This document shows, one piece after another, positions 48,449 through 59,974 of a stretch of DNA of 64,000 nucleotides. Each line of letters starts with the position of its first letter. Position 1 is the stretch's first letter. A program made the translations under genes and the position numbers. The notes beneath the pieces were generated by a model that saw nothing but the letters and a program-made list of their open reading frames with translations, was not told the DNA's origin and ran no database searches. Source of the DNA: Acanthosepion lycidas (taxonomy: Eukaryota > Mollusca > Cephalopoda > Sepiida > Sepiidae); the NCBI GenBank assembly GCA_963932145.1, contig OZ010580.1, positions 33,187,667 through 33,251,666 on the forward strand, in the 5' to 3' direction.

Positions 48449-48458
48449 GTGTGTGTGC
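48417..48458. repeat. (ATCT)n(GT)n microsatellite
   Basis: About eight ATCT units followed by GTGTGTG. Confidence 0.95.
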
Positions 48459-48459
48459 A

Positions 48460-51145
48460 TGCCATGATGTAAATATGACTGTGAAGAGTTTGTTTGCTAC
48501 AACCAAATTATTTCATGAAGAGTCTTCAAATTTGGTATGCATATTGGATCCAAGGTAAGGTTTTTGCATAAAAACATATTTGATCTTCATAGATAAATAA
48601 GGTTCTTATTTCTTTACTGATATATAGATGCATCTTTAACAATTATACTTTGTAACCATTCAGTTTAAGACTACAATTTTCTTTTTAAAGGAAAATATTT
48701 GTGCTTTGTAAAAGCAATACCACAGAAAGATTTTTCACTTAAAATATATTTTCTATTTTTCATAGTATTTCTTTTTCTTCATTCGAATTTTAAGAGGAAC
48801 AAATAGAATCTATTTTGTTTTTCTTTATGATACCAATTAATTAGAATAAAACTTGGATTGTGAATAATGACAATAACAACATTTTCATTGAAAATAATTA
48901 TTGTAAAATAGACATTTTTCAATGATATATTTAATTTGTTTCATTTCAATATAAAAAGTTGTTAATTATGCTTTGTTTTATTAAACAGACCAATTTGTCA
49001 TCAGTAATAAGAAATTATTTTACTGGCATTATAACCACCCTTGAACTTTTCTTTCATGTAGATAGCTACTTCAGCTAGTTTATAATAATTCAAGAGAAAA
49101 TAAAAGGAAGCAAACCAACTTAAAATATGCACATTGAGTTGGACTAACAGAGGGTGAATGAGTTGCTTTTTCTAAAGTTAAATCAAAATTTGAGGTGTTT
49201 AGGCTTCAGTTAACAAAGCATCTAAAAAGAATGATACTTGATCAGTTGGTCTATGGAATTGATTTTCTTGTATTTCTACAATTGGTGGAGCAACACATAC
49301 TCTATAAGAAACAATAAATAATATCATCAATAGGCTTTTATTCAATTTAGATAGCTATTGCATAAACACCTATCCTTAGGTGGCTAAATCAAAGGGACTC
49401 TCAATCATCAGGTGAGACTTAAAGGTCAGAATGTCCACAATTAATGAACGGAATTGGTTTTAATAAGCTTGTTGAGGTCAGAAAAAAAAATATAAAAAAT
49501 ATTTCTTTTCTTTTTAATGTTCTTTTTCATTGTTATTTGTTTAAAAAAAACTCCCTCATCTTTAACCACACTTTTTATTAGTATTTTTCTTTTTATCATT
49601 CCTTCCACAGCACTTGTCGAAGAATAGGTCATCAACTAATGATAACTTCTTGATTCATGGTTTGAGTTTTTGTATTGAAGAGGGATTTTTTAGGGTGTGA
49701 GGTGTTAACTATATACCAAGTGCTCCTCCTTTCGCATCTGGGTTTGGAACTTGTATTGATATCTGCAAAGATACTATCAAGTGTAGTGAGGATAGTTTCT
49801 TTTATTATGCAAGTAATGTCAGACAGCGAGAAAGTAAATTTTTTGATTATATTATTAAAAATTTGTCTCTGAATCATAAATATCAACTGAATGATTGAAT
49901 TTTAAAAATGAATCATAAATGCTGCATTTTCACTACAAAATGTTAAAATCATTCTAGCCTACTTTTTTAAAGAAGATGGAACATTTTCAGAATTAATGTG
50001 AAATGACATGTATATGGGAAAAATACTGAGTGAGGAAATGAATACATTTCTGTCAAAAATGTCTTTGTATTGGAGTTTCCATGATCTCAGAAATTCTAAT
50101 GGCTATTTAAATGAAAGGATAACACAAAGTGTTAAAAGGCAATTAATAGTCATAAGAAAGAAAAAATAAGAATTTTATTTCATTTATTGAAAGAATATGT
50201 TAAAAGAAATTTTTTTAAAATTCATGTTAATCATTTCTTGTTTGAAATCATTGTATGTACTTTGTTCAGACTAGTTTCTTCATCTTGGTTGTTTGTTTTT
50301 CAAGATGTTTTGGCTAATAAAGGTGCTAGGCAAGAGAGAATATTCCCAGTTTGCATTTCTCCATTATAGACATTATTTTATCCATAATATAGTAACACCT
50401 TAATACCAGAATAGCTGAAAGAAAAGAATAACAAACATGCATTGTTCTCTATGAGATTTTTTATACTGATATATACTTATCACTAATTTGTCTCACACAG
50501 AGAAACTATAACATATGTATGCAACAAGAAGTGTGAAGAGGTTAAAATAGAGACGATCTTACTTGTAATATTTCCCAATGGGAAAACAGTCAGGTTAGTG
50601 GTATCCTTTCTGTACCTGGTGAGACCATGTGGTTTCTCTGCTCTCTTAACTTTAATTTAATCATCTATCAATGAAAAATCACAAAAAATAAATCTCTAAT
50701 TTTGAGTATTGTCATGTAGAAGATGCCATATTGATCAGGCTGTTTCAATAGTGTATACCATTCTATGACCAATTAGTATCATTAGATCCAGTTGTAAACA
50801 GATGCAAATGTTAGACTAACTTGTTCTTTCTTGTCTATCTGCAAAGAGTTAATTCTTTCAAGATTGATCAAGATTTTAATGCATTTTGTTTATTAGATTT
50901 TGTTTATTCATTCACTTACAAAAATGTATTACTTGGTTTAAACAAATTTAAATTAAAAATCACATAGAAAAGCTAATGTGCCTGTGGTAGTTGTATATTT
51001 CCGATGAATCGCAATGTTTGAGCCTACACACAAAGAAGAATTTCAAATGCTGAGTATTAATCTGCTGAAACCTCAGACCTGACTATTTTCTAATACAAAG
51101 TCCATGGAAATTCTGGATAAATTTTTCTATTTCAGAATTGTCTGA
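48460..51145. other. AT-rich intergenic stretch, no gene seen
   Basis: Several open frames of 60-85 codons (for example 49632-49886) lack any recognisable domain and lie in AT-rich DNA. No repeat call could be supported. Confidence 0.4.
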
Positions 51146-51659
51146 TGTTTTATAGTAACTGGTTTCATGGGATACCATTTACATAGGCTAAGTCAGTCAC
51201 ATGATGCAAAAGTGTGGGCCTATTTGAAATAGCACAGACTGCTGTGAAGATGGACATGTCAACTTGTTTGGTTGAGTGTTGGTGGCCATAGATGATACTG
51301 AGGATGAAACATGGTGGCAGTGGTACACTAAGTCAGTGATGACTAAACAATGAAAGGGAAAAGATAACAGTGCAAGAGAAAGAGATAAGTGTTAATTTTT
51401 TTATTCTTGTTTTGATATAAAACTTCCAACCACGTGTGTCTAGAAAAAGATGGCAGACCTGTCTGGAAATGAATTACATGTTCAGCAGCCAGTAGCAGGC
51501 ATAAGACCACCCTAGTCCTTGTGTTTGAATGACAGTTAGCTAAAAATTGGAAACTGTTCTAGCAAAAGTAGCATAACTATGTCATTATCATGTATTTGCA
51601 TGGCTAACAACAGTAGTGCCAAACAACATTACTTCTCCACACATTAGGGGATGACGCAT

Positions 51660-52290
51660 TAAAGGTTTATAATAGTTTTAATTTTCCCACACCCAATGAA
51701 CAGTGTACACCTGAAGAAACTCTTGAAACATTCAATACAGTTGATGAAACTAATGTCATGTACAAATGTTTTGTGTTTCACACAAGGAAACAAGAAGAGT
51801 CCAAGAGTATAGAAGCTTTTATAACTGCTTTATGGATACTAATAAAACCATGTGACTTTTGCAACAACTGTGTAGCATCGATACTACATGACTAAATTGT
51901 TTTGGAGGATATGGAACCCTCAAACACAAGTGCTAAAAGTGAGAGAATTAGTGTTGCAGAGATGCATTGACATCTGCAAACTAATGGAGAATGCTGCTCA
52001 ACATTCTCAAGTTTTAAGATTGGAACAAGTGCATAGGGTCCCTATGAAGATGCAGAAGAGTACATGGAGAAAACCAAAACACAGAAAAGAATGCTGGTTC
52101 TGTACTTCTTGCCATGAACCAGGGAAGGAACAATGTCCAACTTATGGAAAAACGTGTCTGAAGTTTGTTTGTTTAACGGCATTCCAACCTTTGTCTGAAT
52201 TGCCGAGGCAAGAATCACTTTGCAACAAAATGCAAATCTGTAAAGAAACAGTTCAGACAAGTGCACAAACGGCAACTGAGTGGAAATAGT
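51660..52290 (+). pseudogene. Gypsy gag remnant
   Basis: Reads FNFPTPNEQCTPEETLETFN, then VMYKCFVFHTRKQEESKSIE, a capsid-like region of K02A2.6-type Gypsy elements. It then shifts frame through IVLEDMEPSN and a cysteine-rich knuckle remnant near 52090-52140 (CWFCTSCHEPGKEQCPTYGK). Confidence 0.8.
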
Positions 52291-52394
52291 AGCAGTAGTC
52301 AGTCAAACTTTTAGCATGTGGATATGTTTACGACTGAGCGGAAAGTTGGCAGTCTTGCACATTGGACAATTTGAGCTAAAATGGTGGTGAATTA

Positions 52395-52690
52395 GGGAGT
52401 AATTGTGTTCGAGCTTGATAGTGGAGTTTCAGTAAAATTGTTAAGTGCCAAACACATTCATGAGAGAAGTCTGAAGCTCTCTGAAAAGACTCTGGTCATG
52501 TGGAAAGAGACAGAAATGAAACTACTGCACAAATGCTGTGTAAAATTGACAAACCTAAAAAGCAGAAAGAAGTATGCCATGAATTTTGTGATTGTGAGAG
52601 ATGACTTGTGTCCACTCCTAAGCAGGCACAACGGACATACAAAAAATGGGCCTGGTTATGGCAAAGAAAGAGGAATTCCAGATTGTGGCT
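52395..52690 (+). pseudogene. Gypsy aspartic protease remnant
   Basis: FELDSGVSVKLLSAKHIHE has the protease active-site Asp (DSG, in place of DTG), followed by TEMKLLHKCCVKLTN and FVIVRDDLCPLL. The open piece ends in a stop near 52690. Confidence 0.8.
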
Positions 52691-52779
52691 AGAGTCTCAC
52701 AGGAAAAAAGAGTGATTACACAAAAACTGGATCCGGTTCTCCAGGAATTCAAAGATATGTTTCGGCAAACTACCTGGTG

Positions 52780-53320
52780 TGGTACATTTGGAAGTGGTCC
52801 CTAAATATAACCCCACATATTACAGTAGCACAGAGAGTTCCAGTAGCTATCAAGGGAGGAATTAAAAGTAGAGTTGGAGAGGCTAGTGGAAAAAGAGGTC
52901 ATTGAGTCAGTTAATGGACCAATAGCATGGGTTAGCACATTAGCACTGATGATGAAAAAAATGGGAAGCTGCAGATCTGTATAGACTCAAGGCTGCTAAA
53001 CAAGGATCTGAAAAGGATGCATTTCCAGTTACCAGTATTTGAAGATATGTTGCCCAAACCTGCTGACAGTAAAGTATTTTCCACCCTGAATCTGAGCAAT
53101 GGATTCTGGCATTTGAAGCTTGATGAGGAAAGTAGTTGTTAGACTACAATCACCACTCCACTTAGCCTGTACAGTGCTACCATTTGGAATTATTCCAGCA
53201 CCTGAAATCTTTCAGAAGGCCAAACTCTACTTCAATCAGAAGGTCAGATCCTTGCCACTTCTACTTGAAGGGGCAATTGTGCGGGGTAAACCGCATGTAA
53301 GAAGTAAGGAATAGGAAAAA
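52780..53320 (+). pseudogene. Gypsy reverse transcriptase remnant
   Basis: ICIDSRLLNKDLKRMHFQLP and VFSTLNLSNGFWHLKLD are the fingers and palm start. The palm Asp (usually VDLRSG) is replaced by Asn in LNLSNG. After FGIIPAPEIFQKA the sequence jumps to QKVRSLPLLLEGAIVRGKPH, which lacks the YxDD, RNase H and integrase core, so a large deletion lies near 53220-53240. Confidence 0.85.
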
Positions 53321-53772
53321 GAATAGTGACCAATCAACTGGATGCAAGGTCATAACACATAGACATCGATGGGAAGCTGTGCTGATGAAACCAGATCAAC
53401 TTGAAGAAAACAACAGAGGCACTCCCAACTCCATCCATGGGGATTCAGCTATACCCAGTCCAAGGTGATCACCTAGGCACTAGTTCAGAAAATTGGTCCA
53501 AAGTAGCAAATTCAACTCCTCCACTGGCTATAAACCTAGACAATAGGAGGGTCCCAAAGACACCTCATCAGGATGATTCAGTGAGGAAAACATGTTCTGG
53601 TAGAATGGTCAGAACACCAACAAGGTTGAAGGACTAAAGAAAAAGAAACTTGAGTGAAGGGGCAGAATAATCCATGTAAGGCAAAAGGCCAATCTACCCA
53701 GTGAATGCCTTGATCACTCATCTCTTGATCATTTCCATTTAAAAAAGAATTCTCTTTTCAAAAGGGGAAAGA

Positions 53773-54082
53773 TGTTAGAAACTTGTTTTATGAGACACTG
53801 CCTATGTAGGCTTTAGCCAGTCACATGATGTAGGCTTGCGGGCAATTTGAATTAGCACAGATTACTGTGAAGACAGACATGTCAATTTGTGTGGTCAAGT
53901 GTCGGTGGCCAGAAGCAATACTGAGCATGGAACACCTGTATAACAGAATAAATCAGAAGTGAAAAACTAGTTTGCACAAAGTTGCTCATATAAACAGCAT
54001 TAAATCTTCTTACATCTTGGACTGTGTAATTCTTTTTAGTGCGTCAGTCTTGCCAGCAGGTGGATTTTCATTTTACATTAAG
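53773..54082 (+). repeat. 3' LTR of the Gypsy element
   Basis: Begins TGTTAGAAAC after a purine tract and probably ends near ...CATTTTACA at 54077. It includes CCTGTATAACAGAATAAATC, a possible polyadenylation region missing from the 5' copy. Confidence 0.65.
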
Positions 54083-54320
54083 ATGGTAGCAGTATCCACA
54101 TTTGACAGAACTTCGCTAGCATCTCAATCTCTCTTCATAAAGACATGAAAAGAATTTGAATTATTCACAAAAATAATTAAATAAAGAATGTAGCCATTAG
54201 ATTTACCCTATTCCTAAGAGTACAAAGCAGAATACTATGTTTCCAATTGTTTTATAGACTTTACAATTCAAGTATATCCTCTTACCAGTTTACCAGTACT
54301 ATTGTGATTAGGTGCTAGAG

Positions 54321-54903
54321 CAGTGATTTTCACCCAGTGTGCTATGGCATATTGGTGTGTCATGAAAGGACCATAAGTGTGCTTTGAAAATTTTAAACAG
54401 TCAATAATAAAATTATTTTCAAAAGATGTCCAAAACACAATAAATACACATATCAAAATTAAAACCTTTTTAAATTGATTATATGAGTATATCATTATTA
54501 TTATAAATAAACATGTATGTAATATATGAAATAATATAAAAAGCAAATTTTTCTGCAATAAGCAATATTAAAAACTAAAATCAATCACAGTTAGAATGCT
54601 TGGAAGAAGATTTGAGAGTATGCCTGTCCATAATTCGACCTTGCAAAAAAAGATATTCTAAAGAAAAAACATCAAGTTCTGATATCTCATTAAATATTAA
54701 ATTATAATACACAAAAACTAAATATAATTTTTTAAAGAGTTTTAATTATTATCTCTTTATTACAAATTATTTTGTTTGTGTTAATAAATAAATCATAAAT
54801 TGTATACTCTTCTTTTTTTGCTCATCATAATTTAAGTGTGCAGCAGAAGTTTAACCACAGATTCAAGTGTGCTGTGAAATAAAAAAATGGGTGAAAAACT
54901 TTG
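54321..54903 (+). mobile_element. hAT transposon derivative with 8-bp duplication TGCTAGAG
   Basis: Starts CAGTGATTTTCACCCAGTG and ends GGGTGAAAAACTTTG, with exact TGCTAGAG on both sides (54313-54320 and 54904-54911). Near 54600 the + strand still reads LEEDLRVCLSIIRP, the same C-terminal transposase segment as in the hAT at 34.8 kb. Most of the transposase is gone. Confidence 0.9.
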
Positions 54904-55149
54904 TGCTAGAGCATTGTATCAGTAAGCTAGTATTACAGGTTCAATGCAATGTAAGTCCTTGTTGATTGGCAAATTAGTATAATAAAAACTAATTCTGCAT
55001 ATGAACTTATGCCTGACTAAAAGATATATGCATAGATTGAGAAAAAAAAATACGGTTTAAAATAACTTTGTGAAGAACTATGGGACAATACAAATAATTC
55101 CTAATTTATACATTTCCTGATTTTCACTTCATATTCATCCTTAAATATT

Positions 55150-55490
55150 CTGGTGGCATAATGGTTATCTATGAGGAAAAGGGAATTGTTGAGCCAAGTT
55201 CAAATTCCAGCCTAGTTTATTGTGTTCATTTTCACACTAATGCCTTTAGAAAAGGCATGGATATCTCTCTTATTCCTCAAGTTAATTAGCAGGGTAGACT
55301 GAGCTGTCTAGCTGTGGGTGGGCACAAATCTAGGTGAAGGACTACTCTGAATTCAAAACCATGGAGAAAGCAACAGAAAGCCATATCACTATCTTCCACA
55401 ATAAGTCATGGCAATTTATAGATAATAAAAGAAAAAGAATCTTGGAGAACCATGATCACCTATACCCTGAAGGAACATAGCATTTAAAAA
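55150..55490 (+). mobile_element. tRNA-derived SINE, family A, full length
   Basis: Head TGGTGGCATAATGGTTATC, B box GAGCCAAGTTCAAATTCCAG, body AGCAGGGTAGACTGAGC, tail GGAGAACCATGATCACCTA followed by CCCTGAAGGAACATAGCA and an A-rich end. The tail matches the 3' end of the RTE LINE at 60.0 kb. Confidence 0.82.
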
Positions 55491-55685
55491 AAGACATTCA
55501 TCCTAGTAGCAAATATATGCATCAGTTTTAACAATGATCAATATGAGTTACTTATTTGTTAGTACTTCCATTTATTTTTTTCAGTAAACTAATATTATTT
55601 TTTTAATCTTTCAAATTATACATGCATATTTGTAAATAAGCAGTTACAACATCTGTCTATATTTCTGAGATGAGGTATTATGTAC

Positions 55686-55763
55686 ATTATTTACATTATT
55701 CAGACTATTGTCCTCATCTTTAGCAACAAAGATGAGTACAATAGTCTGAATAATGTAAATAAT
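55686..55763. repeat. 78-bp hairpin of the foldback family
   Basis: Two 36-bp arms (55686-55721 and 55728-55763) pair with one mismatch around a 6-base loop. The arm sequence (ATTATTTACATTATTCAGAC, then TATTGT-CTCATCTTT) is the outer part of the foldback elements at 46.4 and 58.3 kb. The ribozyme-like inner part is missing. GAGATGAGGTATTATG just before it is the family's outer end. Confidence 0.88.
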
Positions 55764-55950
55764 ATAAGCAGTTACAAGTCTACTAGAACACTGAGAAATT
55801 ACAGATTTCATAAATGAATACAATGATTAAAAATAAATTCATATAGTGAAGTCTTAACAAAAATAAAACAAAAAAACATTTTTTATTTATCATAGAACAA
55901 TATGTTTAAATTCTTGCCAGATTTAGATTCACATATGGATGTCATAAATG

Positions 55951-56216
55951 GCATCCAACTCATTCAGAAATGTCTAAACTGTCATCTCTATACAACCAAT
56001 TCAAGTTGTGTTCTTAAAAAGCCACCTCAGATCTAGCAGGGCATCCAACTCATTCAGAAATGTCTAAACTGTCATCTCTATACAACCAATTCAAGTTGTG
56101 TTCTTAAAAAGCCACCTCAGATCTAGCAGGGCATCCAACTCATTCAGAAATGTCTAAACTGTCATCTCTATACAACCAATTCAAGTTGTGTTCTTAAAAA
56201 GCCACCTCAGATCTAG
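55951..56216. repeat. Three identical 90-bp tandem repeats
   Basis: Units at 55951, 56041 and 56131 each begin GCATCCAACTCATTCAGAAA. The first two are identical over 90 bp and the third over its first 86. A partial fourth starts at 56241. A longer diverged context (ATATGGATGTCAT-ATG) flanks both sides, so the array grew inside an older duplication. No frame is open through the unit. Confidence 0.97.
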
Positions 56217-56259
56217 ACTCTTATATGGATGTCATGTATGGCATCCAACTCATTCAGAA

Positions 56260-58270
56260 ATGTCTAAACTATCAGCTATATACAATATATATTTTCTCAG
56301 ATCAATGATCAAACATCTCTTCAAGTAAATGAATGTTCTAAGTCTTAAAGAAGACAGCCCTTCATTAGATTCTATAGACTGGTGCTACAGAATCACGAAA
56401 CAAAAGATATTTACCAAATAACAAGTACGATATCACTTGAAGACTTCAAGACTACTGCAGTAACAATGAAAATGGATAGCACATGTGACTAAAATGAAAA
56501 ATAATAATATAATCAAGATATTGACTTTCCTCACTACCTTAAACAAAAAATTAGGAAGGAAAATTCCTTCAATACAAAAAAGAGCAATAACAGTTAGTGG
56601 ATTTGAGAAACCTATTTTCCTGAAAGACTTTTAAAAGAAAGATTTTATAAATTCTTCTGTCTTCCTGAATCCTGTTCTTTCATTGTCTTTTTCTTACTTC
56701 TCCTTAATAAGGCTTCTCATTCTCTTTCATTCCTTGTAACTCCCTGTATCCTAATGGCATTATTACCTCCCTTGGAGTGAAATGGTTATAACAAAATTTC
56801 AACCAATGGTAACACTACATGTTTGGTTAGGGAATACTGAATGTTTCCTCTATGGAAACAGCTAATCTCACCATTACTGTTAATCATTATTATTAGTTTT
56901 TTGATAACTTTACTCAGGTCATAAAATGTGAGTTGACTTTGTAGTTTGGAAATAAAGGAATAGTTCTCAGCAATAATTTCTAGTCCACACTGTCTATTCA
57001 CTGCCGCAGAATTGATGATTTGGGTAAAATCGTAATAAACAAAAATACAGCTAAAAATTAAGATGAAAGTAAAGATTAATAAAAAACTAAAAATAATTGT
57101 TAAAAATTCTTCATCTAATAAAATAAGATACAACTAAAAATATACTGTTCCTATTTAAACTCAGCTTTGCCAATTTTCATATAGCTAAGGTTCTATTAAG
57201 ATGAGGGGGAAAAATTGTAACTAAAAGAGTTCACGTTAAATGAGTAGTCAATACATTTTCTTGTTGAATAAAACCACAACAAAGAAACAGAATCATTAGA
57301 CTAATAATTAAATTTTTAAAAAATACGATCAGGACGAAAGAAATCTAAGACAAATTGTCGGTAAAGATTATCATATATTGATTTTTCTGGAATATGGAGA
57401 TATTCCACAGAAAAGTGACTTTAAATTTACTATTCCCAAAGGGGTAGTTTTTTTCAATTCTTTGTTCTTAGAGACATTCATAATAAAGCATTAAAGAATT
57501 AGTTGAGAATAAAGGTCTCATCATAATTGTAGAAAGAATTCTTAAGCTGCATTGTATTATATAGAAAATACTTATTAATTTACTGTCATTTTCTGCTTAG
57601 TTTCTTTCTTTCTTTCTTTTTATTAGTGTGCTTTCATCCGGACAGACAATCTATGTTTGATACGCATTCTTAAAAAAAGATCATGTTAAGATATGAAATA
57701 TTAAGAATTTAAAATTATTCAAAAGATTCTAAGAATTAACTGTTTCCAGATTTGGTAATCTGTTTGAATAAAAAGAAAAAGAAGAAAAAATTCCTTTAAA
57801 TTCCTTTTTATAATAAACTGTAAGCAAGAAAATATTCTATATTTCTTGCATCAAAGATGCTGTTGTTTTTTTCCCCCCTGAAATAAGTCTTGAAAATTTA
57901 CCCTGCTTCCTACAAGCTGAAGGTTTTTTTTATTATTATTATTTTGCTTAATTTTATATTTATTCATTTTTTTTCAAAATTTTGGAAGTTAAAATTGGGG
58001 TGCGTCCTTGAGGCTTGTACATCCTCCACACTGTGAAATACAATGAATTGCTGTGACTCTATATTAAAGGATAGTTACATGACAGCATAATATGAGTAGA
58101 ATTATAGTGCATATAGCTTTAATAATTCTTATATATTTTGTTTTAAAATATAATAATACAAAGCAATTATTTTACTTGATAAAACAGTTTGGGATTTTTT
58201 ACCATTTGAAATATTTAAATTACTTTTTTTTATCTATGTCATATAAAATACTTAATAAGAAATATTTACA
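56260..58270. other. AT-rich stretch, one possible membrane-type open frame
   Basis: No recognised gene. On the minus strand 57133-56786 an open frame of up to 115 codons has one strongly hydrophobic segment (LLIFTFILIFSCIFVYY). It has no known relatives that I recognise, and its AT-rich composition makes chance likely. A (TTTC)n run lies at 57600-57620. Confidence 0.3.
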
Positions 58271-58271
58271 C

Positions 58272-58665
58272 TATTTATATTCAGACTATTGTCCTTATCT
58301 TTGTTGTTTTTATCACAACATTTTGACTCTTTTGCCCTCCATCCTTCATCAGGTGTATATCAATCTGGGTAATCTACAGGGAATTCTGAAATGAACCCTT
58401 TATTTAATCAATGGGGATAGACTGTTCTCATTCCACTGCCTATGTCTAGGGATATTGTCTAGTTCTTATTTTTAGTACTGCTCAATTATTGCTCACCTGT
58501 TTCCACTGAGTCCAAGTACACACTGCCTGGCCAATGGACTGAATTACTATAACTCCAAATTCATGAACCATCCACTAGGCAATTGTTCTGTAGGATCAAC
58601 AACAATAACAAATAGTCTGAATATAAATAATGATAATTCCTCATCCCAGAAATTCAGACAAAAAC
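58272..58665. mobile_element. Foldback element with hammerhead-like core, long target duplication
   Basis: The left arm carries TTCAGACTATTGTCC, TATCACAACATTTTGACTC and ATCCTTCATCAGGTG; the right end carries AACAATAACAAATAGTCTGA and CCTCATCCCAGAAATTCAGA. ACTTAATAAGAAATATT (58251) and ACTTAATAAGAATATT (58665) flank it like a target duplication with a one-base indel. The CTGATGA of the hammerhead-like core is intact on the minus strand (58352-58346). Confidence 0.7.
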
Positions 58666-59074
58666 TTAATAAGAATATTTTCATTCCATGCTTATAACCA
58701 TAAGATTTAACAGAAATTGTCCAAAAGAAAATAGTTACTTGGAACTTGTTCTTTAATAGGCACAAAAGTTACATATCAAACAGAGAATAACATACTGATA
58801 AAAGGATTTGTGGCAATCTACACAATAATTGATGATCTGTATATAATAAAAAACTAGTTTCATAAAACAACTTCTTTAATAACCAAGTATATCTTACCTG
58901 ATTTAACCAGGGAAAACTGTTACTGAAAAAAAAAAATCTATCCATAATTATTCGGTCAACAATGGTTAAAATCAAGCTGTTTTCTCATGATTATTATAAG
59001 ACTCGCACAGTTTGCATAAGAAATAATGGAATTATATACATACAGAGCCGGACATGCCTCATATAGGAGAAGTT

Positions 59075-59281
59075 GTGCATTCTACCTCAGATCAAAATAT
59101 CAATCCTTAGCCTTATGTCAAGGATCAGTATCATATCTGTGTACTCTGGCTAGGATCAAAGTATTATTCCCCATCCTTCTGCCACAAATTAGTGTAGTAT
59201 TTGTGTACTCTGCCTAGGATCAATGTATCACTCCTTTGCCTTCTCCTAAGGATCAATGTAGAATCTGTGCACTCTGCTTAA
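59075..59281. repeat. 64-bp tandem repeat, three units plus a partial
   Basis: Units start at 59075, 59139 and 59203, each 64 bp, opening GTGYAYTCTRSCTMRGATCA; a partial begins at 59267. Units differ by about 20-25%, so the array is old. Confidence 0.85.
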
Positions 59282-59454
59282 GTATCTGCAACTTAATTTC
59301 AATACTACTCTTCAAGCAGCTGAATGCTGGCAATTCAGACGTTACTTGCCATCTTACCTCCAAGTTGGATGTTCAAATCAAGGCAAAAGTCACTTATTAA
59401 TTTTATATATCTCTTTGCTTTAATTTGACACATAAAGAAAAATACACAGATTTT

Positions 59455-59745
59455 TTTAAAATCATTTCAACCCAAACAAGGTAATAAAGCCACTAAGATG
59501 CAAGGGGAAAAAACATTATTAAGGAGAAAGAACAATAAATGCACAGAAATTAAAAAGGCAGAAGATAATGATTGACATTGCATTTAAATTTTTGAAGATA
59601 AAACTTTACTGGAAAGCCAGAAGAGAGTTCCACAAATGAAGAGTGTAAAGAGAAGAAACTGTTAGCATAGAACTTACAGTTACATCTAGCCATTTCAACT
59701 GCAAAATGATGATGCCAGTCTTTTACTATGCTAGTACTGTTCATT
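59455..59745. repeat. Unclassified interspersed repeat (copy 2)
   Basis: Matches 33760-34145: ATTGCATTTAAATTTTTGAA, GAGTTCCACAAATGAAG, AAGAAACTGTTAG, CATCTAGCCATTTCAAC. No class could be assigned. Confidence 0.6.
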
Positions 59746-59974
59746 AAAATATATGATCCTCTTTAAAAATGATGGATTTAAACATATATTAATGAGATAT
59801 TTATCAGTAATTTCTTCTTTACTTGCTATTTCTGACTATTGTTTAAATGATAAAGCAAAATTATTATTTAGTCTTTGAAGAGACAGAATAACTATATAGT
59901 TATAGAGTATATTGTGATTTAAAGAAGATAACATTTCCATAATTATCTAACCTAAAAATGATGGTTGAATATCT

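Larger units (their letters stand above)
51146..54082 (+). mobile_element. Ty3/Gypsy LTR retrotransposon, internally deleted (K02A2.6-like)
   Basis: Related terminal sequences start TGTTTTATAGTAAC at 51146 and TGTTAGAAAC at 53773, sharing AGTCAGTCACATGATG-like and CTGTGAAGA-GACATGTCAA blocks. A purine tract (AAAAGGGGAAAGA) directly precedes the 3' copy. Between them lie gag, protease and reverse-transcriptase remnants, then a jump to C-terminal sequence. The 5' LTR is shorter than the 3' copy by roughly 150 bp. A PBS-like ATGGTGGCAG (51311) follows the 5' LTR, and a similar ATGGTAGCAG (54083) also follows the 3' LTR. Confidence 0.85.

Noticed and set aside
55951-56216. CRISPR-like direct repeats
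   Set aside because: The units are head-to-tail without unique spacers, in a eukaryotic genome; this is a minisatellite.
56786-57133. 115-codon frame with one hydrophobic segment as a possible small membrane protein
   Set aside because: AT-rich DNA readily gives Phe/Ile/Leu runs. The ends lack splice or promoter cues and no family is recognised.
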